The translations under genes and the position numbers were made by a program. From NCBI GenBank assembly GCA_025330725.1, contig JAIWND010000010.1, positions 806,001 through 870,000 on the forward strand: a stretch of 64,000 bases of DNA, read 5' to 3'. The notes beneath the pieces are model-generated. The model searched no databases. It was given only the letters and a program-made list of their open reading frames with translations, and had not been told where the DNA came from. Positions 11,076 through 21,046 of the stretch are shown one piece after another (the first letter of the stretch is position 1; every line of letters begins with the position of its first letter). This stretch comes from Chlamydoabsidia padenii (lineage: Eukaryota; Mucoromycota; Mucoromycetes; Mucorales; Cunninghamellaceae).

Positions 11076-12762
11076 TGAATATAGATGTCTTTTTTTGAAT
11101 CAAAGAATGAATGAGCTTTTTGGTAAAGATAAAAAGTTTATGTATAAAGTGGAGAGAGCAATTAGATATAGGAGTTGTTCAAGTTATTGTTCAAAAAAAG
11201 TAAGAAAAAGGGGAAAGAAAAAAAGGTTTTTTTGAAATCTGGACTCCCGCTTTTTTTATACAAAAAAAAAAAAAAAAAAAAAATGCTGGTCGGATATTTC
11301 AAATGCCGACTGAGACCATCTTCCAACCGGATATGAAGACTTATTTTTAGAGAAAACGATGCTAAAAGTTGATTCATTTCACAAAGTTTGTATTGCATCG
11401 TTTATTTTGTGTTTCCCATTACATATGTACCTTTTCATGACTAACAAACACCACTTATAGGTGCTTTCCATCATCTTCTTGACGAACATGGATCTGTTTA
11501 CTTTTTCATGTTCTTTCTAGTGAAGGAAGCAAAGTGATCATCCATTTCGTGTTGTAAGAGATATAAATCACAAGGTAAGCCCATGAGGGATAGATTCATT
11601 ATTTGCTGGTTACACCTTCTCCTTGGCATTATGGGAGGATGACAGGGAGGGATCGACCGAACTCCGACTTTACTTTTTTTAAAAAACAAATTGACCCAAA
11701 TATAGAAAAATACAAGTACCCGCCATCTTCATTAATGGTCCATGACTCTAATAAACTTATTTTGCTGGTTTGAGAGAAGATGATAAAGGAGTGTTCTCTT
11801 CCTAGAAGGATGCTATTTATAAATCAAAGCCCTCCACGTTCACCTCATTGTCAAGATCCAATTTTTTTTTTCCCCTCTTGACTAGACTAATTAAAAGCTA
11901 CATACAATTATGGTATGTAACTCTTAAAAAGAGTATAGTACATAGCACCATCCATAGTATTGCCCTGTCACGATAAGGACTAATTATCAAATACATTTGC
12001 ATTTATGGTTAATAGCAATAAAAGCAAAAAGTTTATTTAACAAAAAAAAAAAAAAAAGTTTATATATAAAGGGGGAAGTGTATGTGTCTACATATAAACC
12101 AGATGGAAGGAAGGGGATTCATAATAGGCTAAACTAAATTCCATCGAGATCACAAAAGAATTCCCAATGCATAATGCACATTGTGAAAACACATCCATAC
12201 ATATATATAAAATATGTACATATATAGACATATAGCACTACTATATAACAATAATTCCCGTTCATCATGTCCACAAGTACATTAGAATTCAGTCATCAGT
12301 TTAGTTGTTTGCTGGATGATTAATCGTTCAATGGTGTTGTCATCTATAATAAAAAGAAGTAAGCATTCGTGTGGTTAGAGTCACCCAATGTACTTAACAT
12401 GAGTGCCATAGTGAGTTTTCTTTTTTCCTAAACATATCACAGTAAAACCATCACAGTGATTAATCTTTATCCTTTCTATTTATATATTGACATTTTTAAC
12501 CAATCAAAAGTGAAAGACAACAAGTAGAGGAGATGTGGTAAGAGTAAAGTAAATGGAAGTGCTTTTTTTTTTTTTTTCGGGCGGAAAAGCTGACCAATAG
12601 GATTGCTTAGCCGCCTAAATGCATGTTTTTAAAGTAAAAGAGTGCATTTTTTTTCTCTATTGTTTTTTTCCTCTTCACTCTTCCTTCTATTTTATTTCTT
12701 CACTCTTCTTAATTGTTTACTTCTTCTTCTCACTTCAGTTTTGACCTCCATTAATTTGCGCC
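11076..12762. other. Intergenic region with repeat copy; no clear gene
   Basis: The first part is the promoter side of the - strand secreted-protein gene, with an A run of about 23 at 11260-11282. From about 11997 it enters a sequence repeated at 15.2-16 kb (listed separately). A CCAAT-type ATTGG lies near 12599, and the last 120 bp are CT-rich leader before the Helitron-like ORF. Confidence 0.5.
11997..12480. repeat. Diverged direct repeat, copy 1 (partner 15222-15960)
   Basis: The two copies begin with an almost identical 80-bp stretch: TTTGCATTTATGGTTAAT, TAATAAAAGCAAAAAG, then TTTATATATAAAGGGGGAAG. They continue with shared TA-rich microsatellite and short homologous blocks. On the - strand the homologous blocks look like the last two exons of a small gene. 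There is a shared TTTAGG-start exon, a shared intron block containing GGGTGACTCTAAC, and a last exon with a GAACGA core in the same relative frame. Neither copy gives a convincing complete gene, so both may be pseudogene tails. Confidence 0.6.
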
Positions 12763-14240
12763 ATGACTGAACATCCTAATGGTGAATTTACTATTCATTC
12801 AAGGAATGTCAGAAGAAGGACAGAAGGTTAGTATAGAAAAAGACAAATCTCTTTTATTGAAAAGGTACTCAGTGATTCTCTCATGTTGTTTTAGGATATC
12901 GCCCAAGCTGTGGATCTACTGCACTTCTCACTTAAGATCTTCGCATCGTCTTTGTCCTGCTATTGCACGGAATCAGAAAACGCCAAGATCTACAGGTAAG
13001 GAATACAAAACTATGCATAATTCTGGACTCTTCTTACTGACCCCCTCCTTTTTCTTTTCTTTTCTAGATAACCACAGTGCTACTAATTCAATGAATAGTC
13101 GTCGTTTTTGCCCTGCTAGTTTACGAACTATTGAACCAAAAGATAGTGTAACTGAAGGTAAAATATACATCATACAATTCATATTTAATCATGTATACTA
13201 ATGGGCGTTACTTTTATCATTATTAGATGTGACTGATCAATGTTGTAAAGGATGCGGCGCAACATCGCATGGAAGAAGGAATCATGGTCTGTGCCAGGCA
13301 AAAACCTCTATTGAAAACGCTGAACATGGTCCATGGTATCGAAAAGCCGCGTCAAGTCACTCATTCAATCATGAAGATGTGTTTGGACCCAACGTGTGTC
13401 ATATTCATGGTCCTAACTATTGCCGTCATGTGCTGCCCGGGATGGACATTGTCTGCAACAATTGTGGAAGCAAGATGTGGCTATCAGAAAAAGTGACACA
13501 GATCCGGTCTTCAGTATGTGCTGCAACAGTGGCAAGATCAACATTGCATTGCCACATCCTCCTCCCGAACCTCTTTTATCTTGGATTACGGACACCGACT
13601 TTGCTGCCTAGATTCTCTCTATTGGAAATGCTGAACCTCCTTACCATGAAAAGGTATCACTCAACAAGACCGGCTCTTGACTTTTGAAGACATTGCGACC
13701 ATAATCGACAGACCCTATCCAGGACTCGGACAACATCAAGATCCTTATTTTTACACCACATGCACCATCCTCACGACGAAGAATGTCTTTGTGGACCGGA
13801 TCAACGTAGAAACAACAGAATCTTTCCCGGTGGAGCCAGAAAGTATGAATCGATGCATGCTCTCATTGACAGCGACGATCCCACCAACGACTCTATTAAT
13901 TATCCTGTGGAATACCTTCACTCACTGTATCCCAAATGGTACACCTGGTCATCTACTCACCGTCTTAGTCGCGATGCCCTTACTTGTCCTCCGAAATCTG
14001 GATGTGGAAAATAGTATTTGTAACGGGACAAAGGTATATGTGGTAAAGCTGTTACAACACTCTATCCAATTAAGATCATTTGGCAACACAAGGATCTTCA
14101 CCCATGGTCATTTAAATGTTGCATTGTCTCGTGTCACTGATCCGGCAAATCTTTATGTGACAATCCCAATGTCTTCTTCATCCTCTTCCTCCTTTGATCC
14201 TTTTGTCAACAACGTGGTTTATCGTGAAGTTTTAATTTAG
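12763..14240 (+). pseudogene. Decayed Helitron Rep/helicase gene
   Basis: Four exons chain in one phase: 12763-12826, 12873-12995, 13068-13157 and 13227 onward. They carry Cys/His knuckles, the clearest being C-x2-C-x4-H-x6-C in CKGCGATSHGRRNHGLC. Next comes the zinc motif typical of the Helitron helicase-like leader (DIVCNNCGSKMWLSEKV, then MCCNSGKINIALP), but a frameshift near 13497 separates the halves. From about 13677 the sequence matches the C-terminal part of Helitron Pif1-type helicases. It has RIFPGG and PVEYLHSL in one frame, LRNLDVENSICNGTKV in another, then THGHLNVALSRV and NVVYREVL before a stop at 14238-14240. The Walker motifs and the segment between the zinc leader and helicase motifs V/VI are missing. 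This is a rolling-circle transposon relic, not an active copy. Confidence 0.75.
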
Positions 14241-14488
14241 TATAGTTGTTTAGTATGGTTACCCCTCTACCTTATCCTTCTGCTGCCTGTTTTTTTAAGC
14301 CCAATAAAATTGTTTTTTATGCTCACTGTATACAATGCCATGCATCTTCCAACCCTTCACATATATTGTATCATTTAACCCTTCATACACAATGCATCTC
14401 CAGCCCTTTACACACAAATTGTAACCCAACCTTTGATACACAAACAGTTATTTGTCGCACAGAGCAAAAACGCAAACCTGTTGTGGCT

Positions 14489-14912
14489 GCCAACTTTTTT
14501 TTGTTACAAAAGTCAGGTTAAAACGATCTTGAGGCTATACTGCTCCATACAGTGGACTTGATGTATTGGCCATTATGTAAAATTTGTTATAAATAGGCTA
14601 AGGAATGCTCATGGTCACTTTTGTCATTAGCATCACTTGTTCATTAAGCTAGTAGAGTCCTTTTAAGATTCAAGACAAGAGAAAGCGGGTTTTGAAGTAA
14701 GTTTTATCTTGTGTGTCCAGTTTCATTCTGCAACTTTTTATTTTTATTTTACAAAAGTCAGGTTAAAACAATCTTAAGGCTGTATTGCTCCATACAGAGG
14801 ACTTGGTATATTGGCCATTATGTAAAGTTTGTTGGAAGTAGGCTAAAGAATGCATTGAGGCAGTAGAGCTCTCATGATTCAAGGCGAGGGTAAACGGGGT
14901 TTAAATTAAGTG
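14489..14912. repeat. Tandem ~0.2-kb repeat downstream of the Helitron relic
   Basis: Unit 1 (14489-14701) and unit 2 (14729-14912) share ACAAAAGTCAGGTTAAAAC, a CTCCATACAG core, TATTGGCCATTATGTAAA and an AGTAGAG end, with scattered differences. Their order of motifs (AGGTAAAA start, CATTAGCAT and AGTAGAGTCC near the end) resembles the 258-bp MITE family at 27.8, 39.5 and 56.2 kb, so they may be a distant subfamily. Confidence 0.6.
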
Positions 14913-16392
14913 ACCAAAGATGTGTTTGACCACTGACTATCCCGTTGTATGGATATGCTGAATTCTTCGCTTGCGAGTTGTTGTATTGGTATTATGGTGA
15001 CGAAACGAAATGGATTCTCTTGGACTCGCCTCATATCTCCTAACTTAATGCTCTCTTTATTATGTTGGTTCTTCTTGTTTCCCAAACCCGCCTCTTTTAA
15101 CCTCTACCTCGCTCGCTGACACACTTCTCATTCACCTTTATCACTTGATTATTATTGTTTTATGTTTAGTTAGTCTTTTATTATTATTTTATTCCACTCA
15201 ATAAAGTATTTTATTTTAGAATTTGCATTTATGGTTAATGGTAATAAAAGCAAAAAGTTTATTTAACAAAAAAAAAGTTTATATATAAAGGGGGAAGTCT
15301 ACACTAGGGGAGATCATAAAAAAAGAATTCAACAACGCATCACGCACATTGAGGAAACACATCCATACATATATATATATATATAATATTTACATACATA
15401 GACACATAAAGCAATCTATTACTATGTACAACTAATCCCGTTTTTCCGTCCATAAGCACCTTAAATAAATAAAAAAGATCGTCCAGATCGACAGGTAGTA
15501 GGAAGAGGGCGCTGCAGTTAGGTGTTTGTGTTGTTAATTATCGAGGCAGTGTCGTCAAATGTTGTTGAAGTCAGTTGGTGCTATTCAAAGTCTGTCTTGG
15601 CCGATTCCTTTACTTTAATCGTTTGCGTATCGATATGATAACTACAACGTATCAAAAAAAGTCAGTCAGTCAGTCCAGTGCTGTTTTTCTTCTACTCGTG
15701 GTTGTTGATTTATTTGAGCTTCGCAAGAAATTAGTCTGTTGTTTCCATATTCAGCTTGATTAATGGTGGATGAGCAGTCGTTCAAGTTCGAAGCACCTGT
15801 GTAGAATAGCATTCAAGCGTTAGAGTCATCCCGTATTGCTTTCATTGTACTGTACTTACAAATGGTTAATCATGATGGTGATAGTACGTTTCTTCCCCTT
15901 TTTGTTGGAATTCCTAAAGTAAACAATCGCAGTGTTAATCTGTACTTTATATATATAATATATATGTATCTTATCAAAGATAAAGATAACAGGTAGAGGA
16001 GAGAGAGAAAGAAGAGATGTCACAAAAGTAAAAGACAGCCGCTTTTAAAAATAATCTAAAGGTTAAAAAATGCATATCCAATTCCCGACAGACGGAAATC
16101 CGTGAGGATAACAAACGCCCGCTACCAGCTTAAAACAGCCTGTGCGTCAAGTCAAAACCTTTTAAATGAGTAGTGTGAGATGATAACGGCTGCATGAAGT
16201 CTCTTTTTTTTTTATAAAATTACTTGTACGATTAATGCCAATCATTCAGTATTATACGAGCCAGAGTTAGAACCAACCATTTGATCATAGCAAATAAAAC
16301 GAAATTAAATCCCAGCGACTCTCTTTATAAACAAAAAGTCCTTTTTTGTATGTTTTTAACTTTTCTTTCTTCTTTGTTCCGCTTGTCCATTG
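14913..16392. other. Intergenic region with repeat copy 2
   Basis: This holds the second copy of the diverged direct repeat (15222-15960) and the promoter side of the following + strand gene. An 80-bp near-identical block lies at 15222-15298 and TA microsatellites near 15369 and 15950. No independent gene is convincing. A TTAAATCCCAGCG element sits at 16305-16317, about 75 bp before the next ATG. Confidence 0.5.
15222..15960. repeat. Diverged direct repeat, copy 2 (partner 11997-12480)
   Basis: See copy 1 for the shared blocks. On the - strand, an exon starting TTTAGGAATTCC ends near 15861 at GTAAGT. A last exon begins after CACAG at about 15796 and ends in TAA near 15760. The short product (KKGKKRTITIMINHL, then ERLLIHH) is not one I recognise. 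Confidence 0.55.
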
Positions 16393-17661
16393 ATGGCTCA
16401 CCCATTTCATCAATCGGCAAGTCAAGGTGGGCTTCAGTCTGTATATAAATGGCTACGATTCTTGGTCTACTTTGTACTTCTCTATCTCTTTTGGCACCTC
16501 TACCTTGAATTCCAGCCGCTGGTCATCAACAACAAACAACAACCCATTGGCGACTTTTCTTGGTACAAAACCAAGCATGCACGAATGACAGGGACAATGG
16601 ACTTTAGCACAACCCATCTTACTTCTCTGGAACGATTTCATTTAGAACAAGATGCTGTTGCTCGGGCGCATAAACAAGCATCGTTGGCCTTTAATAAACT
16701 AGGCGTCATTCCACAACTACCATCGGTTCGGGCTCGCATCGACTATTGGACTCGAGGCCGCTGGGTACCGGAATCAAGAAACCAACTAGTACGACACCAA
16801 CAAGATCCACTCTATTCAACTTGTGATAACAAACGACACCATCGACCAGAAACTCAGTATAGGTGGCAAACCTCAGACGGACAACACTTACCTACGCCCA
16901 CTTCTGAACAATGGTGTCAAGTCTTGAATGGGCGGCATATTCTACTGGTGGGTGACCTGGTACAGTATCAACTTCATGAACTGTTTTTGGACTCTCTTAA
17001 AGAAGGATCAACAGTATGCTATGGTGAACTGAATTGCAAAGGTAAAGATAATAATATATAGATGATAATCTCACACCAATGACACTATGTAGATCATACG
17101 ATATGTACAAAGATGGATACACGATTACGATACTTACGAAATGACATATTGGCGGATAATAAACGACATTCACAAGGAATCACCCCATCATCCATAGTGA
17201 CATGGCCCTTTGTATCCATCGATATCCTCGAATCCTACCCTATCCTGATCATGAACCGATCTCCTGTGATGGAAGACGATGACACATTTATTACCAGCAT
17301 GATTCAAACGTTGACCACGATTCGAAGAACTGTACCTGATACCCTCATTATCTACCGATCATCACCTATTGGTCATCCTTACTGTGATGATGCTCGGGGG
17401 CCATTGATTGCTCCTTTATCAGACGATGAAAAACGACGACTGCCTTTTGGATGGGCTGAATTGGATCGAAGGAATGCGATGGCTAGGGTGATTATTGAAC
17501 AAGCCGGTGGGGTGTTTGTGGATTTGGCTGCCTTGGTAGCAACTCGACCGGATGGTCATGTGGGTGGTCATGATTGCTTGCGTTACTGTATTCCTGGGCC
17601 TTTGGATGCTTGGCTGGATGTCCTCTATCAAGTCTTTACTGCATTGAATACCGTAGATTGA
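16393..17661 (+). CDS. Trichome-birefringence-like / PC-esterase family protein, type II membrane
   Basis: Two exons, 16393-17041 and 17093-17661, give 405 aa. A single membrane anchor at about residues 22-45 follows a short cytosolic tail, as in Golgi O-acyltransferases. The luminal part has the family layout. There is a GRHILLVGD motif at 180-188, a mid-domain with conserved Cys, and a C-terminal DCLRYCIPGPLDAW block at 377-390. In plant TBL enzymes the first motif is GDS and the last is D-x-x-H, giving a Ser/His/Asp catalytic set. Here the Ser position is Leu189 and the His position is Arg380, although the surrounding motif and Cys residues are kept. The protein may be inactive, or use other residues. 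Substrate is unknown; cell-wall or glycoprotein glycans are likely from the family. The ATG at 16393 is the first in frame. Confidence 0.75.
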
Positions 17662-17863
17662 TCTCCTTTTATTGTCATGCACTCCATTATTATCACCCTC
17701 TCCTTTTTATATTTGTATCAATAAAAACCATCATCATTATACTCCCTTGATTGGTAGATCCTTTTTTTTTTTTTAATGTTTATTAATAAGGTGCGATGAA
17801 TAAGCATGGATGTGTGTGTTTATAAAATCATGCTCTATATATGATTATAAGATTTTAGAAAAA

Positions 17864-19031
17864 TCATTGTTGCTTGACTGATTTTTTGGATTGGGGTTGG
17901 GTTCCTTTGCGAGCAGCGGCAGCAGCTTTTTGCTTGTTGTAAGTGATGCGATAAAAGTTGATGAACAGGAACAGATAAGAAGTAAGTAAAGCACATCCAA
18001 AGGAAGCGGATACTTCGGTCCCGGCACAGGATCCCATATTGGGCAAAGAGGGTTGGTAAGTAAAGGCAAAGTAAGTGTAGGTGCAAAAGTAGATGGCAAA
18101 TAGATCAATAACAAATTGAGTAATTTGCATTGTTGTCAAATGCTTCTTCCACCAGATCTTGGCTCCGGAGGCGGTACGGAAGTAGTAATAGTACATCAAT
18201 ACATGGACTGTCAAGTTCAACGTGATAGGCACCCAAGACTGCATTAAAATAAATGATGTGAGCCATGAGTTTCAAATCCCGCCTTAGGGTCTCCTTTTTC
18301 TCCCACTTTCCTGCTCTCCTACTATCCCCCTCTTTTTTCTTCTTCTTTTTGATCTTCTTTAACAACTTACCACTGTTGTCTTCCCACCCAGCTGGGTATA
18401 ACAAAGCACCATGGTCATACTGTGATGGAAGTAATGTAAGAATTCTAAAAAGAGAACGAGTGATTAGCGGGGTTTCCATTATTGAAATGCCGATTGCAAA
18501 TAAACTTACCCAACTTCTTCTTCTTTAATACCAAAAAGACAGTATCCAAAAGTTCCCAGTATTTGACAAGATAATTCAAGTAATAAAGTAACTCTACCTT
18601 TTGATCCCAAGCCGAGGGTTCACAGATGGAATAAAACAAACCATGCTTTGCATACATAGGAAGGATCTGTTCGACTAAAAGAGCCAACAATGCACCCGAC
18701 ACAGCAGTCAACAAGACATTATGAATTTGGAAAGGCACTTTCAGTACTTGAGGTTTGAAAGAAGGTAGTTGCTTTAAGAGAGCTTGACCACCAAAAATCA
18801 CAGTAAAGTAAATCACACAACTGACCCATACTAAACAAAAAATACAATCGATGAGACCGGGGGTGTTGACAGCTTTGATTATTTACCTTCATTGAAGCTT
18901 GCAAAGGGGGTGACACCAGGCGTAAAAGCAAATGCACTGGCAGGTTGTCCAGTTGCCAATTCATAGGCTTTTTCAAATAATGGGTAAAGCTTGATACCAA
19001 AAGGCTGCTCGGCGGAGAATGAAATTGCCAT
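17864..19031 (-). CDS. Fatty-acid elongase (ELO family, Elo1/2/3 type)
   Basis: This ER multi-pass 3-ketoacyl-CoA synthase catalyses the condensation step of very-long-chain fatty-acid elongation. Four exons (19031-18887, 18830-18510, 18444-18371, 18238-17864) give 304 aa. The histidine box HYFHH is at residues 159-163, assembled across an intron boundary. It is followed by the conserved YTQLGGKTTVSWVP and NLTVHVLMYYYY segments. A KKKK-rich loop precedes the box, and the C-terminus is Lys-rich (KKSVKQQ), as in ER-retrieved elongases. It resembles the yeast Elo1-3 group more than plant or animal PUFA elongases, but chain-length preference cannot be read from sequence. It converges with the TBL-like gene, 200 bp apart. 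Confidence 0.95.
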
Positions 19032-19738
19032 GGCACAGAAATAGATAAAATGGAGAAGAGAGAGGAAGAGAGGAACAAGAAGAAGAAGAGAAAGATTTTA
19101 TACTAGCAACAACAAAGGGAGGATTTGTTGTCGAGAAAAAGGGGGATCCGCATCATTAAATAGGCAAGAAAGGGGGGTTACCTGTCACGTTGCTAGGACA
19201 TTCGCCAGTGGATGGGATTAGGGGGAAAGGAAAAAAGGGGTGGGGTTTTAAAAAAAAGAGAACTTGTTTATTTGTTTGTTTGATAGTTATCTTCCCCATT
19301 CATCAAGTAAAAAAGACTTTCTTTATCATATGAAAGTTGATTCATTTCTCTTGTATCTACTGACTTGATGAAAAGGGAAGAAAAAGGATCGACTTTCACT
19401 CCCCCCCCTTTTTTTGTCATCATTCGACTCCTAACAAGTAATTAAATGAGAAAGAGAGAGAGAGAAAAAAAGGTAATGAAAGAGTCAAGACTCATTTGAT
19501 CCTTGAACCTCCTTTGAGTGTCACGAATGTCAAAAAAAGGCACCTTATTTTGATCTCTCCTTTTTATGGCAGGGGCGCATCGTTCACCCATCCTTGCCAC
19601 ACAAATAAATCGTTATGCGAGCGGACATTTCATTTTAATCACCGTCTCAGGTAATTGAAACGCCGTCATTTCACTAATTCCTCTTTTTTTTTGTCATTGT
19701 TTTTTTCTTTCTTTCTTTCCCTTTAATCCTTCAATGTC
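19032..19738. other. Divergent promoter region (elongase / RhoGAP)
   Basis: About 700 bp between two divergent starts. It contains CT-rich leaders on both sides, GGGGTGGGGTTTTAAA at 19237-19253 (reverse CCCC-type element) and TTGAAACGCCG near 19655. A short ORF starting at ATG 19567 has no recognisable content. No gene is called. Confidence 0.5.
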
Positions 19739-20704
19739 ATGATCAAACATTCAACTCTTCCGAACAAAACAAGAAAAAATCCTATTTACTACTTGTGGGC
19801 GAAATGGAGTCAACCATCACACCGAGGTAAATTGCATTCTTACCCCATTACTGTCTTTTCTACAACTAATAATTATCTTGATGTCTAGAAAAGGGATCCA
19901 GTAATTATCAACCATTGGAAAATAAAATACAATACAATCAAGCATCGATACTAACCACTGTCCAACAATGCTGTAACGAAATAATGAAAAGGGGTAAGGG
20001 ATGTTATCTATATAGTTATCACTTGGTTTAACCATTGTTTTTTATACGTCATAGGATTAGAAACAGAAGGACTCTTTCGACTATCAGGTGCCACATGTCA
20101 AGTTCTCCAACTCCAACATGCCTTTAACAAACAACCTACCATCGACTTGACACATTACGATATCCATGCCATCACCAGCTTTCTCAAGAAATATCTTTAT
20201 CAACTACCTACGCCGATCATTCCACCCGCCTACCACGATGCCTTTTTACACCATCAAGTGGTCCATGCCGTCGGTTGTTTTCCAGCTCTACATTATCAAC
20301 TCTTTGTTTTGATCTTGACCCTCATCGAAGGGGTTCAGCGTCATGTCGGGCTCAATCGAATGGACCCGGAAGCATTGGCCGTGATTTTGGCCCCGATCTG
20401 CGCTGGTCTGGATGGTCCTAGTACACATGGATTGAATGAATGGATCAAGACCAATGCCCGTTGGACTCGGTCATGGGAATGGATTATCGAACATCATCAC
20501 ACTATACTATCATCACTTGAAGAACGTCAACAACAGCCGATTCAGCCTACTGATGTATCGTCCTGGTATGGAGATCATCAGATTGCTTACACCATCACTC
20601 CACCTCATGCATCCAATTCTTCCTTTTTATCTTCAGGATTTCCTTGTCGGAAATCTCCACAGGGGTTTCTTCGTCGATTGACTTCACTCTCTTCTTTACG
20701 ATGA
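19739..20704 (+). CDS. Small Rho GTPase-activating protein
   Basis: Three exons (19739-19826, 19889-19993, 20055-20704) give 280 aa made up almost entirely of one RhoGAP domain. The arginine-finger motif GLFRLSG places the catalytic Arg at residue 73. The helix with LKKYLYQLPTPII and the later PEALAVILAP segment match the family core. In both, usual residues differ: Tyr replaces the second basic residue, and EA replaces the Asn-Leu of the NLA motif. No PH, SH3, BAR or LIM partner domain is visible. It probably accelerates GTP hydrolysis on a Rho/Cdc42-type GTPase in polarity or wall control; the target is unknown. The ATG at 19739 is the first giving an open spliced frame. Confidence 0.88.
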
Positions 20705-21046
20705 TATACTTACTCCCTACTACTTTGTTATTATGTTATATGCCCTAATTAGTGTATGCCATGTTTTTATATGTATGTCTTTTATGTTTATTATCTTACC
20801 ATATATGTATTAAATAGATTGGGTGTTTCATTTTCGTTTGATCTACCCCTTTGTTTTAAAATCTTATAATATGTGGCTATCAACCAATAAAACACATTTT
20901 TTTTTTTTGCATAAATCATGCGACATTATCTGGGTTTAAAATCAGGAGGAATCATTTACTTTTACAGGACGTTAAACACACATTCGTTTTATTAATACAT
21001 AAACACCACCAACTATATAAATTAATACTACCACTAGTCAACTAAT
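20705..21046. other. Convergent 3' flanks
   Basis: About 340 bp between the RhoGAP stop and the C1-THF synthase stop on the opposite strand. It is A/T-rich, with AATAAAACA near 20887 and a T run at 20899-20909. Nothing else is seen. Confidence 0.55.
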
